The translations under genes and the position numbers were made by a program. From Pyrocephalus nanus (lineage: Eukaryota > Chordata > Aves > Passeriformes > Tyrannidae), in the NCBI GenBank assembly GCA_038380795.1, contig CM076272.1, forward strand, positions 744,001-808,000: a stretch of DNA of 64,000 bases. Direction: 5' to 3'. This document shows positions 13,016-26,600 of the stretch, one piece after another. Position 1 is the stretch's first letter; each line of letters begins with the position of its first letter. The notes under the pieces were generated by a model. That model was not told where the DNA came from, made no database searches, and saw nothing but the letters and a program-made list of their open reading frames with translations.

Positions 13016-13068
13016 TGCACACGTGGCACACACGTGGCACACATGTGACACATGTGACACACACAGCA
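13016..13068. repeat. Short tandem repeat containing four regularly spaced E-boxes
   Basis: An 11 bp unit CACGTGGCACA degenerates into CATGTGACA units. E-box hexamers start at 13020 (CACGTG), 13031 (CACGTG), 13042 (CATGTG) and 13051 (CATGTG). The first type is the classic site for USF, MYC/MAX and CLOCK/BMAL1 bHLH factors. No function is shown by the sequence itself. Confidence 0.8.
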
Positions 13069-14844
13069 CTTGGAGCTCAAACACCCTCAATGTCACAACA
13101 CACCTTAGTTTTCACTTTTCTAGCCAAATTTCTTCCCTAAATAATTCCTTATCTGTACAGTGCAAATACAAGAGGCAGTGAAAGGGGATAATTTGTTGCA
13201 CATTATAAGAAAAAGCATTTGGAAAGTATTTAAAGAGGAGCTGTTTACTTTGCAATGTTCAGATGGGTTAACAGGACTTGAAATCAATTTAATACAATCT
13301 CAGTTTTATCTGATCTTTTCTTCTCCTTTAAGTACCTCTCTCAAACCTGAGCCATACTTGGAAGCAAGCAGTCTTTACCTGAATCTACATTTGACTTCTT
13401 CAAAATCAAACAGCTCCACCCAGTTAAACAACATGAAGATTATTTTTTCTAAAGAAGCACAGAGATGCATAGGGTATCTATAACTAATAACTCATAACCA
13501 GTGAAGCAAAAGCAAGGATGTCAGAAGAAATCCCAGTCCCATATGGCCATCCCAGATGATACAGGACTTTCAATGCACATCTAAGTAAGGCACCTGAAGC
13601 ATCTACTTCTACCTATAATACTTATCAGGTGTGTATTTAGGTCACAGCTGAAAATACTGAGTACCTGCAACACATGTGGGGGGTTTCCTTTAATTATTTA
13701 ACAGTTCACCCTAATTTTTCAGTCTGCACCAGGCCATAAATCCACAAAAACAACTGGACAGAAATTCTTATATTAGGCTTTCCCAGAAAGTTCTTAAGTT
13801 CTCAAGACAGTTTTTTTCTTGGATATGATGACTTTAGCTGGAAAGACACAGAATATCTCAATAAACACATGCAAAAAGGAGCTTGCTTTGGTTCCTAACA
13901 AAAGTCCTTCTCAGGGGACTGAGTGACAAATAACAGAACTGGTAACAAGGAGATTTTCCTCAGCTTTTGTTTGCCCAGGACATCCTGACTCCCTCTGCGG
14001 TGATTTCACTGTTCTCAGAGATTCCAGGCCCTCAACCTCCCCAAAATCTCTCTGGCACTGCCCTAAGTTGAGGGCACTGCTGCTGCCACCAGCAGGATCC
14101 CCCAGCCTGCCCAAAATTCAGATTTGTGTAGAATTCACTGGGCACAAGGCAGCTTTTCCCAAAATGCACAAAGCTGCTTAAGCCAAACACTCTCAGAACA
14201 GATCTCACAGATTCCACTGGACTTAATAATTGAAGTTAAGAGTAGATATTTATGCTCAGGCTCCTACAGCACAGAACTTTAAAGATGAATGAAAAGCAAG
14301 CACATCTCTTAAATATTTTACTTTTAGACTTTATATTCGACCCATTCCAGTTAGATCAGAGATTACTCCACCTGCTTCACCCTTATTTTTTTTTAAACAG
14401 CCTTTTATCTTCAAATAACCTCTAGTTTTAGCTGCCAGAATATAGAGGTGAAAGCCAGTTTTTAACCTTAGAGGCAGAAGAATATCTCCCACAGAACTAA
14501 ATATATACTGTACACTTTGATCACAGATGAAGTGAACCTAAATTTAGCAATCTGTTTTATATGGCTAAACCCATGCTGCTCACAGAACTTCAATGGCAGA
14601 AACAAAACACGATTCAGGAAACATATCTGTACAAACTGTACTGCTTAAGCTACTGGACCCTTCACCAAAAAGGCTCCTTGAAGCCTCTGTACTAAACTAG
14701 GAAGAGCAGCCCCTACAACAAACACCACCTCTATCTGATCCATTCAAATCAGCTGCACTTGATGGGTTCTACCCCTTGGAAGGGCAAATCCCCCCAGCAA
14801 GAGGCCCTGCACTCCCTCCTGAGAGAGGGGACACTGCTGTGGCA
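13069..14844. other. Non-coding intron or flank
   Basis: Unique sequence with no exon recognised. A stretch at 14765-14844 (Gly/Pro-rich if read as protein) leads into the CR1 end at 14845 and may be a diverged part of the same element. Confidence 0.6.
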
Positions 14845-14904
14845 GAGGCTGGACCAGATGATCCCCCGTGGTCCCCTCCACATTACCCATCCTGTGATCC
14901 TGGG
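14845..14904 (+). mobile_element. CR1 LINE 3'-end fragment, sense orientation
   Basis: The stretch GGCTGGACCAGATGATCCCC, GTGGTCCCCTCCACATTACC, CATCCTGTGATCCTGGGA matches the usual CR1 ending (TTGGACTAGATGATCT, then GAGGTCCCTTCCAACC, then TTCTGTGATTCTG). Diverged; the body upstream is not clearly retained. Confidence 0.75.
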
Positions 14905-16371
14905 ACAGGCACTCACAACTTACTGGCAATAATAATCACCCAGTTCTGCAAAATCTGTGAAGGTGCTCTAGAAAGTTGCCTGATGGGGAAGATCTTCCCA
15001 GCACATGAAGTTACAGTGACAGATTAAAAGGCATTAGTTGAAGGATCCAAAACAACAGTAAGCACCCAAATAAAAGGTAAGTGCACTAGACCTGATGGGA
15101 AAGTGGGGTGTATGTTGATTATAAAATGTGGACTCTCAAAACATGTCAGATTACAGGACAACCAAGATTACTTAAGTTCTATCTACACAACAGAGACTCG
15201 GAAAAATTAACCCAGTTAACTTCACTGGATTTGTCTCTGTCCATTAAATTCCTTTTCAAACACTTCCATCTGTGAATGAAACGTGGCCTTAATTTGGTCT
15301 GGCTCATCTTGCCTTCAAAGTGAGTGGAACTAAATTCACTGGAGGCCACTTTAATTATGAATGGGATAGTGCACACAGAGGCTTGGTGGGATCGAAGCTG
15401 CCCTCTTCAAATTCCAACATTTAGCTGACTTGCATCAATTTTCCTCAGTATCTTGTGCAGACAAGTCCTGAGCAGATTCATCAGACACACAGATGTAAAG
15501 CAGAGAAGAGAGAAGCTATGCTGGAGAGTTCTCAGCCCTGTGGGAACCATCAAAGAAGAAGAGAACTGTTCCAGTACTTTAAGTTCAGTTTTAGGATAAA
15601 TACCATCAAAGTTCAGAGACCAACTGGGAAGTATTTTTAAAACACAGCTACATTTCAATTTTCTGAAATGCTACTTAAAATGTCTAGTATTTGCTTATTT
15701 GAATTATTTCAGGCTAGAACTATAGAATAAGGACAGCCCTAAATTATCTTTTGAGATATTTATTTAAGATTTAGAGATTATAACCTATCACTGGAGGCTA
15801 AGATTAAAGAAAGTAGAAAACCTGAAAAGATCACTCTGCATTTAAGAGCTATGGCACACTGCCACTGAAGAAACAGCATGGAAAGCTGGAGACACTCAAT
15901 ACCTTAAAATACCTCAGTCCCCATAGAGTGTTGTGAACAACAGAGGTCCTTTACTTGCACTGTCACTGTATTTTCATGGAGCTTCAGGGGGTTTTCATCA
16001 CACTGGTTTTTTTACTTGAGAATGGTAACGTTCTCAGAGGGAAAAATGTCACAGATGAACAGAAGTCCAAAGAAAGAGGGGTCCTGGACTCAAACCCAGC
16101 AAGAGACAGAGCCTTTTCAGGTAAGGCTCCTCTTGCATCCCTGCATCACCATTTTTTCAGGATAAAACAACACCACTGCTGTCACATTTTTTCCTTTCCT
16201 TCATTTTGAGTTATTTAGCCCCTACACTGCAATTTCTACAATCAACTGTCATAGCAACAGGAGGCTCAGCCTTCATTTCCAATGCAGATCCATCCTTTCA
16301 ATCCTGGGGTTTTTTTCATGCCTCAGCCTGGGCCTCTGATGTGCAGTGCAGTGCTGTCACTTCTCATGGGG
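14905..16371. other. Non-coding intron or flank
   Basis: Unique AT-rich sequence, no exon or element recognised. Confidence 0.6.
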
Positions 16372-16465
16372 ACACACAGGTAACCACTCACAGGTAACTG
16401 CACACACAGGTAACCACACTCAGGTAACCACACCTGGGTACCACTCCCAGGTCCCACTCCCAGGC
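16372..16465. repeat. Degenerate short tandem repeat with CAGGTAAC cores
   Basis: Six or so copies of a 13-19 bp unit: CACAGGTAACCACT, CACAGGTAACTG, CACAGGTAACCACA, CTCAGGTAACCACA, CTGGGTACCACTC and CCAGGTCCCACTC. The CAGGTA core matches the ZEB/SNAIL-type zinc-finger site and also looks like a 5' splice site on the plus strand. The host gene is on the other strand. Confidence 0.85.
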
Positions 16466-19400
16466 CAGGCAGCAGCTCAGCCTCCAGCTCAACTTCCCTG
16501 CAGCATTTCCTCCTGTACTTTCCTCCAAGAACAAACAGCTGCTGCTGCACAGCCAGACTGCTAAGATTAGTCCTCCTGTTAAGGCTGCTGATTCTCGAGC
16601 TGTAAATAGATACACAGCTGATTAAAGCTACCTTTAAGCAAGTGTTGAATTTGGACTTACAATAGACTTTTAAATAAGAGTTCCTTGAGGCAGGTGTTGG
16701 ATGGGTGTTATGCTGCTGGTTTTTGGTGAGGAAAATAATCCATTTTTGCCACAGTAGAAGGTATGAATAAGCAAAATTTTGTCCCCTGAGAAATCTGAAA
16801 AAAAAAAAAAAGAGAAGTAGTACATTAATCATTGCACTTCCTCATGCTATTTGAATTATAAAAACTGCTAAAACCAACCTTACCTTTGACCTTAGAAGCC
16901 TAATGGATACTACTCTCAATGCAGATAAATTACCATATACAAGAATTTGCATAAAGAATATTATTTGGGCACAACTCAGATAATTCAGAAAAAAAAAAAA
17001 GAATTATGAATGTACAAAAATCTCCTACATGAAAATGGCAATTCACTCTTTATATTTCCTCTAACAGTTCTGTTTTCTGAGATCAGCAAATACACCTTTC
17101 TAACTTTTCCTCTCATAAGCTTCCACAATCTAAGGCAATGAACCAGTGAAGAGTTACCCAGGAGAAGACTCAATCAGGTTTGTCATTTCCTTTGATGGAA
17201 AAGAAAAAAAAAAAAAAAAAGAGATGAGCACATGAAGAAAGGAAGGGCACTGTTTCATGGGGTTTACTTTTAAAAGAAACAGCATTTCCCTTTGCATATA
17301 ATCTACTCTTATCTCTTAAGTCCTGCTGCTTGCAAATACATAATCCAATTACTATAAGCTCCACCTTATTATTTTAAAAGGCACTTACAATCAGTTTTAC
17401 TTTTTCTGGTTTTTAATCCATTCACCAAACCCATTGGCTCGTAACTGGGCCCAGCCTTATCAAAATCAGGATTTAACAGATATCTGCCCAAACCTTTTCA
17501 CCATGGAATGCATTCCTCCTGATACTGCTTTTAAAATAGGCAGAAACATAACACAGTCCCCAGTTTGGGAGACTTAAGATATGAAAACAGAATGTTACAT
17601 TTGTACTATTTCTCATTATCTCCTAGAATACATACACAGAAATAACCAGATCTCAGTAGATAATGGTTCTTAAGCAAAAACTCCCAGTTGTCTGTGTGAT
17701 AACTCAACTGTAACAAGAGTTAAGTATCTCAATTAACAAGTGTTAACTCACTCAGCTCTAACTCAACTCCCCAGAGTTTGTGAACTAATATGTCATATCC
17801 AGCACTCAGTAAGACTCCCAGCTTTTCTTTTGTTCCCTACACCATGATGTACTTTCATGCAAGAATCAAAAATCTGACCAAAGAATTATTCTTTGTTGGG
17901 ACTTATGAATGTTCCACATTACAGATATCTTCATACCAACACAGATTTTAATATTTTAATAGTTCATAATAACCAAGAGCATCATTTCACACACTGCAAA
18001 GGAAGTGCAGTCAAACCACATGTGCCTTATCTTTATCACCCTCACAGAACCTTGAAAAGCAACTGTAAAACCCTCAGCTTACAGAAGTGACCTTTAAGAG
18101 CTCTAACACTTTCAAAGATACTTGAACTGCAAGGGGTAGAAATAACCATCAATTGTGAATAAGCCTAAACATTTCCATGTATGCAATGTTAGCAAACTGC
18201 AGTATCTGTGCTCTGAAACCCCTGTCAGCTCTGGGAAATAACCAAACACTCCCTTATGCTGATGGGCTTCTGCTAAGAGGTGACTCACCTGCCCTGGAAA
18301 TAATCGAGCAGTCAAAGTGTACTCCCTTTTTCAACAAGCAATGACTGAACCATTTCTGTAATTTTGTTCAACACATCTGCTGCACAGAAAAATGAACCCT
18401 TTCCAACACTTGACCTACTTCTTCTGTTGAAAGAGGGCTTAACCTGTGTGCTTGCAGTACCTGCTTTATCACATCACAATATACCATTTAAGCTACAATA
18501 ACAATTATTCCACTTAGTTTGCTTTAACAGTTTAAGATCAACCTTCAGCAGTGCTGTCTCTGCCTGCTGTACTCCCTGAACACAGGGCCAACAAACTGTG
18601 AGCCCAGCCTGGCCTGGACAAACTACAGAGACACAAATGCACAGAACAAAATGAGCTCGAGCTATCCAAAGGCTCAGGGGGTCATCCATCTCAGCTACAA
18701 TTCCTTCATCATTCTGGGCACAGGTTTTGAATTTATCTTTTTACATTTGCAATAACTTCTGTGTGGAACTAGCAAAGAAAACAAGGAAACACGGACTAAA
18801 GATGCTACAAATATATTTCAAAACAAAGAACTTGAACTCAAACAGGAGTTTTGAAGGTAAAAATCAGCTGAGGCCAGAGAGCAGAGATGTTCTTCATAAA
18901 GAAAGAGTATCCACAGTACCTTCCTAATTTTTCCCTATTTTTGTCAGACATTTCAAAGTAATCACTGACAAGGAGCTGAAGAACCTTTCTCAGCTCAGTT
19001 TTTAGAAGTACCTCAATTCTCTTCTGAGTCTCATGCAATGCTTGTCCTGACCTCAAAAAGGGGTCCCATTTTCCACTTCTACTTTGGACACAGGACCAAA
19101 ATACTTCCTACAATTTTCTCAGCAGCTTAGAACCATCTGCACAGTGCTGAAAACCTTCTTTGCTAATATTCTGTTGAACCTGGATCAGCATCTGCCCAAA
19201 GCCTCAAGTGTGTGCTTGTTTCCATTATTTTTGTTCCATACATGCACACTGAAGTAGCTTTAGGTCCAGACATAAAGCATTGTCTTCTGCATTATCAGCT
19301 CTGTGCTTAGTTTGTTAACACTTGGCCTTTTCAGTGCAAGGGACACATTGAGACCAAGGCCTTACCTGCACTTACACTGCTCACTGGTTCTCTGCAGTTA

Positions 19401-22400
19401 TTTCATTGAGCTCAAGCAAAATGAGGGGAAAAGAATCTCCAGTAATAGTGAAGCAGTAACATTCAGAAGTAATAACAGGATCACCTGCAGGAAGGGGTAT
19501 TTAGGATGAAGATGGTCCCTATCAGTATGTAGGTCCTCTTACAGAGAAAGGACAGGCACTGAAGAAATGATAATTCTATTCTATTCTAGCCATGGAAAGT
19601 GGCACTGCCATGTCCTGCAGACATCTGAGTTAAAAACTGGGGGGTGGGGGAAGGATGCAAAATCTGACACACAGCATCTGCCTACAGCTCATCTACAAGG
19701 GATCTATGACTGTCTGATGTTCCCTGTTCCTGCAGACACCTGTGGCAGTTCTGTTATTCCCAGAGCAAGGCAGCTCTTCAGTGATGTAACATTTTAACAA
19801 CCAGCCCTTAGGGACAGCCTGAAATGCTAATACAAACAGATCTTCTTTCTGAGCCTTCATCCCTTGAAATCTCTTTATAAACACTGCACGAGAAACAGAA
19901 ATGCTTCATCTGTGTCCTAAGTTTCTCTAGTCTTTCTCAAGTTACTGAGGAGGGAAAAGATTTCTTCTCTAGCTAGAAAAGAGTCTTACTTACTCTGACT
20001 AGTGGTTCTTCCATGTGAGAAATGGAACACATTTCTCCCCTCCTTGGCTTATGCTGGTTTGACTCACGAAATGTGAGCGGTGGATTGAGCTGACAGGGAT
20101 ATGAAGGCAGCAGCTTAAAGGACATCAAAAGCGTTTGCATGATGAGCTCTGTATAAATAGTCTTACTGATACGAGTCTCCAAGCATCCTTTATCTCCTTG
20201 TACACAGAGATTAGGGAAAGGCTCAAATGCTTAATTGTGTGTCAAGTGCACAGTCAGCGCATGAAGGGTTCAGTACAGTCTTTAAAATGGAGACTTCAGC
20301 ATATTCTTGCCTTGCCATAGACAATTCAGCTGCTATTTTAAACACAAGGCTTGACTGTCTGTTACTCTTCACTTTCCATTGCTCCTCACATCAAGGCAAA
20401 ACACAGAACGGTGATTTTTCCACACTCCCCTTAAAAATACTGATTCCACCAATTAGTTCATCCCACAGCTTCAGTGACAGACTGATGGGAAAGTTCTCTC
20501 TTTTACAAGTACCGTAAAAATAACAGCAAAATTGAACTTCTCAAATTCAGATTATGTACAAAAAGGGAGTCCTTGTGAGTCCTTAAATGCATATAAGCTA
20601 CCAGCTTGCCAGGCACTTGTGTAATGTGCTGGAATTCAACAGTAAGCACATCAGCTCAGTGTGTGCTGTGCTAAACCAGCTACAGCAGGAAAGAACACAC
20701 ACACATCATGCAGCAAAACACAACTGGTAATGTCCCCCCAACCCCATGACTCCCACCCTCATTTCTGTGAAATGTGGCACTCCACAGTTATTCCATTTGG
20801 TTTGGAAAACTAAACTGACAAGAATAGAAGACTTAATTCCTCTTCCTCCTAAAAACTGTGGCTTAATGTCGCCTCTAGGATTTTAAAACAACGAGAGATC
20901 CAAAGGAGAAAATGAAGTTTTGAGAGGTGGATCTGGAATGATTCAGGTCACAACATATCGAAGATGGTACAATGATGAAAGGACATCAACTGTGTCTCAC
21001 TCGGGCTGTGTGAGAGTCTGAGAAGAGTCCAGCAGGAAAACTGAAATCCATGCACCTGACACATGCAGAGAGAAATCCTCCTGCCATTTGCACAGTAGGG
21101 AACAATACCCCAGGTGCAGCATGACAGGCATGACACAGCTCAGGAACTGAAGTATTTCTATAATCAGTTATAATGGACACTAACCTGTTTTAAGAATTCT
21201 GAAGGCACTAATTCCTATAGTTATTAGAGCAGGATTAAAGCACAATTCTCATAAATCCCATTCAATTATTGGAACTTCTGCTTATGTTAAAAATCTGAAA
21301 GTATCAGTGTTAGGGGAAAACACCATACTTTCTAAATTATGGGTTATTTCCAAACCTTTCTGCCAGGGTAAAGGAGGACAGGAAGGTGTGAGCACGTTAT
21401 CTGTGATGCCAACTCAACATGTCACTTCTCGTGCTGGAAAGGGAAAAGTGTGGCAAGCTTTGCTCAGTGATCCCCACGCCTGGCCATGTCACACAGCACA
21501 GCTGGGGTCACCTCCACACCACTGATTTCAACATCATCTGTTCTAAAACAGACTGAACCTTGTGCCAGGGGTGGGAGGTGTCGGTGGGGGATGACACAGC
21601 CCGGGCCAGGTCCCAGCAGGGGCTCAGATCAATTTCTGTGCTGCTGGGAAATGGGAAATGGCAGTACAGGAACACTGGCAAGACACATGCTGAAGGAGTT
21701 TTGGAAAACACCAATCAGAGATGCCCTGAAGGGGTGATGGGAAGAGGTGAAAACACTTTTCTTCAGTGATAAAAAGCAGCAAGCTTGGTCATTTGTGCCT
21801 TTGTCCTGGCTTATTAAAGATTTATTTATTTTTCAATGACAGCACAAGGCATGCAGACCTTTTTTAAAAATTAAGGTGTAAGTAGTACTCTACTAGTATG
21901 ATTCTCCATAGTTTTCTTGGATTCTGTTTCTTTTTTGTGTTCCAACTCCTTTTCAGACTTATACATATTAGCAAGCTATAAATTTCACTTCATTTTCAAG
22001 CAAAATGAGTGTGAAATTATCTAGTATTAAGAATTGCTGCTAATCAAAAATTTAAAAAAAAATAAAATAAGATGCCCTAAGCAGCAAGAAAAATTCCTCT
22101 TTCATTTAGTCAAATCAATTTGGTAACATTCATTTTCTCTCAGCATAAATTAGCTGTAACTACCTCTAAAGTTGTGATTTTTTTCCTGCAATTCAGGCAA
22201 TACGAAAAATAACAATTAACTGGAAATACTCAGACTCAGCAAGGAGAACTGAAAGCTGATGAACCAAGGAAAGTTTTTAAGGAAAATGCAGAAGAATTAT
22301 ACACACAAAAAAGCACATTAGCAACTAACAGACATTCCAAATCTGATGTTAAAATAGCACATCCTGAGTTTTGAGAACTTTTGAACATTCTGACATTAAC

Positions 22401-23586
22401 TGACATTCAGCATCTCAAAGAAGTAGAGCATTAGTTCTAATTGCCACTGGCATCAGCACCTATTAGGACATTCTATGAAAAGCAGGACATGGCATTAAAT
22501 ATCAGTGCACAAACCAGGAAATTCAGGAAGCCAGAAAAAAAAAAAAAAATGGAAACTGCCATTGAATGTAAAATAAGCCTGGGGGTGGGGGAATAAAACC
22601 CTTCACCACACTGAGAATTCACATCTGCAGGCAGCAGCTGAAGAAAATAACAGAGCCTGCATTTTTAAAAAACTTATGTCCAAATTCACATACGAAAACA
22701 GCACCTGTAAACAAAATGAAGAACAAACTCTTCTGAAACAAACAGCTCATCATGGACAGCCAGACGGGAAAAAAAGGGGAAAATACAAAAGAATTTGCAG
22801 TCTCCTTGAGCCTCAGTTGACAAATGTGATGACAACATCACTCTAAAGAATTAGAACATGTTTTGTAGAGCTTACTGCAAGCTTCAGCATATAAATATCT
22901 GTTAATTTAATCTACTGCAGAGAGAAACGTTTGTATATTTTTAAACATCTCAAACACATGGACTTCAGAAATACCTGCATTTTTCTCTGCTTTTTTTAAC
23001 AAATAGCTGGGAAAGTAGATTAATTAAAAAAAATAAAATTCCTTTAAGCTATCCAAAGAGACAGAATCTTGTCCACATCTAAGTGGTTTTTTTGCTCCTT
23101 ATTTTAAAGATGTTGATCAAACTCCTCTGCTTTGCTGCTGCTCAGAAGCTCAATGTATAGCAGAGCTGATTGGGAGTTGTTGTCAGTTGTTTTTAGAAAC
23201 AATGTTTTAGCACTTTGGGCAATACAAACTGTCAATTTATTAGAATTTTTTCAAAGGCATAAGGCAGAAAATTGCTCTGCCTGACCAGCAGGTCTGCTCA
23301 TGAGCCAGAAATGCCAAGAACAAAGAAAAGACCCTGTTACTGTTGGTTCAGAATAAAAAGTTGTGGATATGGAGCAGGAATGATTTCAACCAAGATCCCT
23401 AACTTCAGTTGGGTTTTATATGAAATACAAATGGCTGGGTGGAGGAGTGGCAAAGACAAAATTATGATCTGATGTGGGGAGCTGATCCCACAGCAGATCA
23501 GTGTTTGGTAAGACAGATGCTCAACAGACAGGCAAGACTACAAACCACACAAAAGGAAGAAAGAAAAAAACCCACCCAACAGAAAA
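16466..23586. other. Non-coding intron or flank, 7.1 kb
   Basis: Unique AT-rich sequence. It holds A runs at 16799, 16990, 17204-17220 (17 A) and 22535-22549 (15 A), and a cluster of TAACTCAACT-like words at 17700-17770. The segment near 21360-21640 is more GC-rich but gave no recognisable exon or transposon. Confidence 0.6.
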
Positions 23587-23632
23587 CCCAAAAAAGAGTT
23601 TGCTTGGAACCCAAAAAAGAGTTTGCTTGGAA
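23587..23632. repeat. Perfect two-copy 23 bp tandem duplication
   Basis: CCCAAAAAAGAGTTTGCTTG plus GAA occurs twice back to back (23587-23609 and 23610-23632) with no mismatch, so the duplication is recent. Confidence 0.95.
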
Positions 23633-26600
23633 CCCTGTTCTTCCACCACCTGCAAAAGAGCAGCCAAGTGAGCTGATCAGAATGGTGGCCTAAGGAATGA
23701 CCAACCACAGGACAAGACACAGGAACTGGGACACTCTCATGGCCTGTTTAGTTTGGCAGAACCCTATGTGAAAAAAGGAGGGGTTTGTTTTTGATGCCAG
23801 TCACTGCACTGGATCACTCAGCCTGCCTGGTGCACAAAAGCATCTCTGCCATCATCCCCGTGCTCAGCACAAATCCAAACCAGCCCCATTCCAGCCACTG
23901 GGAAGAAAATTAACTCTACCCCAGCCAAAACCAGCAGATGTGCAAATTCACTCATTTGAGTCAGCTTTTCCCTTATTTACATATGCTTTGGAAAAAACTC
24001 TTGCTTTTCCCTTTGCTGAACCAGCCCATTAACCAGCAGCATTTTCCACTTCATGACAGACAGAATGAGCTCATTTCTTGGAGCTGCAGGCAGGAGACAC
24101 TGAAAAGCAAACCATCTATGGGGAGTTCATAATATTTGAAAATGTGAAAAGGTACAAGCTGAACTTTATCCAGGTGACAATAATTTGGTTTTTCAAGCAC
24201 TAGCTTCAAAGTAAAAGAGATGATGTCAGGAAAAGAAGGTCACTATCATCAACTAGTCCAGTATTTGAACATGGATCAGAACCAAGCTCATGCCATCAGT
24301 ATTTTTGTTTTAATTAGGATAAAAATGGATCTGCTTATGCACAACATAATATATGCAACTCAGAAACTAGAGAGCAGCTACTATTTTTTTTTAAGTACAA
24401 CATTAATGTTTCCTGTGATGATGATCTCTAAACACTAGAGGCTTTAACTAAACAGAAGAAAAAATAAACCACTTTCATAAATAGATTTCATCCAAAAGGG
24501 ATTTGGTTGCAAAGAACTTCTCAGGCAACTTCAAACAATCCTGAATCTGACCTGTGAATTTTTACACAGCTTATGTGACCAAATATCTACTCCACATATA
24601 CAAATCCACATCTGCTTGATTAAATTAGACTGTCAGTCTCCTGAAGTAAAGCCATAGCCAAAAGGCCCAAAATTATGTAAACAACCTCCAGCAGGAGGCT
24701 GAAAATCTGGGTCTTTACTTTCTCTGTAATTCAAATGATAGAATGTTAAGCTCTCAAAGAGAAAGACATTCAGAAAATTTATATTGCAATTGCCATTGCT
24801 GCTTACAGATAAGCACTAAACTTTCCCATAATACTTCACCTCTTGAAAGTCAGACACTGAATAGAATGTCCCCACCAAAAGCTGACCAGTATTCCTGCAC
24901 AAGGCCTTAAAAACAGCACTGTGGTTGTGAAAGCAAGCAATAAAGTTCATTGCAATAGGCCATCAGAAGCTGAACTAACAAGCATAAGCATGATAACCAA
25001 CATACAGTCCCTGTGATCTTCCAAATTTTTCAGAAATAGAAGGCAGATCTCAGTGCTGAAGGTGCAGATGTCTTCAGTTTTGTCTGGACCCATCTGTCTA
25101 CCTTTAATTAATAACAACACAAATACCAGCTTTGAAGCACATCTATGAATTCACAGAATCAAGAAATCAACTCCACATGTAGCAAACTTAGCTGGAAAAT
25201 CCTCTCAGCTTCGCAGGAAATTCTTCTGCAAGCAGAAGAAAGAAGGAAGCCTCATTTTCTTTGGATTTCTGTCCTTTAATACCCTAAACTTCTGCAGCCA
25301 GCAGCACATCCCAGGGTTAGCCCAGACCCTGCACTGTGCAGACATCTGCTGTCAAACAGTCCACAAAACAAGTACTGTTCTAGTTTCAGGGGTTTTTTTA
25401 TCTCCACCAGACAAAATTTCACAAATTTCATAAGAATTGTATAACCTTGGATAATTCTAACTATTTTTCGAATTATACAGTGGTTTCAGTGGAAGTGGGA
25501 AGGAGGATACATGGATAGATGGGAATAAATCTCACTAGAGAGACTTGGAAAAACTGGCTAAAAATGCCTTCCCTTGTCTGTGCCACGTGAGGTCAGTCCC
25601 AGACTGCATGCCTTGTGGAGTGGCATTACCCAGCTAGGTCTGACTTCAAATCTGCATTTCCAGCTCAGCACAACCCTGATCTGTGGATCCCAGTGCTAGA
25701 GCTGAAGGTTTCCCATCTAATCAGCCTTTCTTCTTACCAGGAGATGAAAAAACACGGTGCAAAAACGTGAGAATCCCCGGTGTGCAGCCAAGCCCACCTG
25801 CAAGGGCAGGTCTGAAGGTCTCCCTGCAGTCAGCAGGGGGGACAGGCTCTGCTGAGGGGCTTGAGCTGTGCTTTGGAGTCTTTGGAATTCCAGGTTCTTC
25901 ATTCCAGGAAGATGGTTAAAGTCTTATCATATAAACCCTTTGCTATATATATTGCTTAAAAGTAGCAGCCAATCTTGTCAACATTTTGGATTAATTCAGA
26001 CATGACAAGAAATGTTTCCATAGTGTTTAAATATCTGTACCAACAATTAAATACTAAATATACATATATTAGTGTTTCCTTATTCTGTAGGAAGGGACAT
26101 ACCATTTTCTTTTTTGTCCTGTGAAGCAGGAATATTATCATCACTTTTCTTTCTTTGAAGAATCTGACTGTGATTTATGCAAGAGAAAGAAATAGGAGAT
26201 TTTCTGGTTCAAGAACATGGCCTGGAAATTACCAGCCACAGTGCATCTCAGTTTTCACTACAATACTGTGTACCAAACCATTTTAATCACTTATAATCCT
26301 TTTTTTTTTTTTTTTTTAACTGCTGGGCTTTTAAAAGCTGAACTTCTGGGAAGAATAAAGTTATTTTGCATAAAGCTCTGCTTAGCTCCAGCTTTCAAAT
26401 AAAAGCCATCTGCATAAATACTAGAATGTGTTACACCCTTTTTTCTTTCTAATGAAAAAAAGAGATATTTTTCTGTTATTTTTAAAGGCACCCTGGGAAT
26501 TCCCACACTGCTTGTACTTCCTATACTGCAAAGGATTTGATCCAGCAGACAAAATAACTGGGCAGCCACTGACTTTGTTATTTGTGCCACTCTCAGGAGC

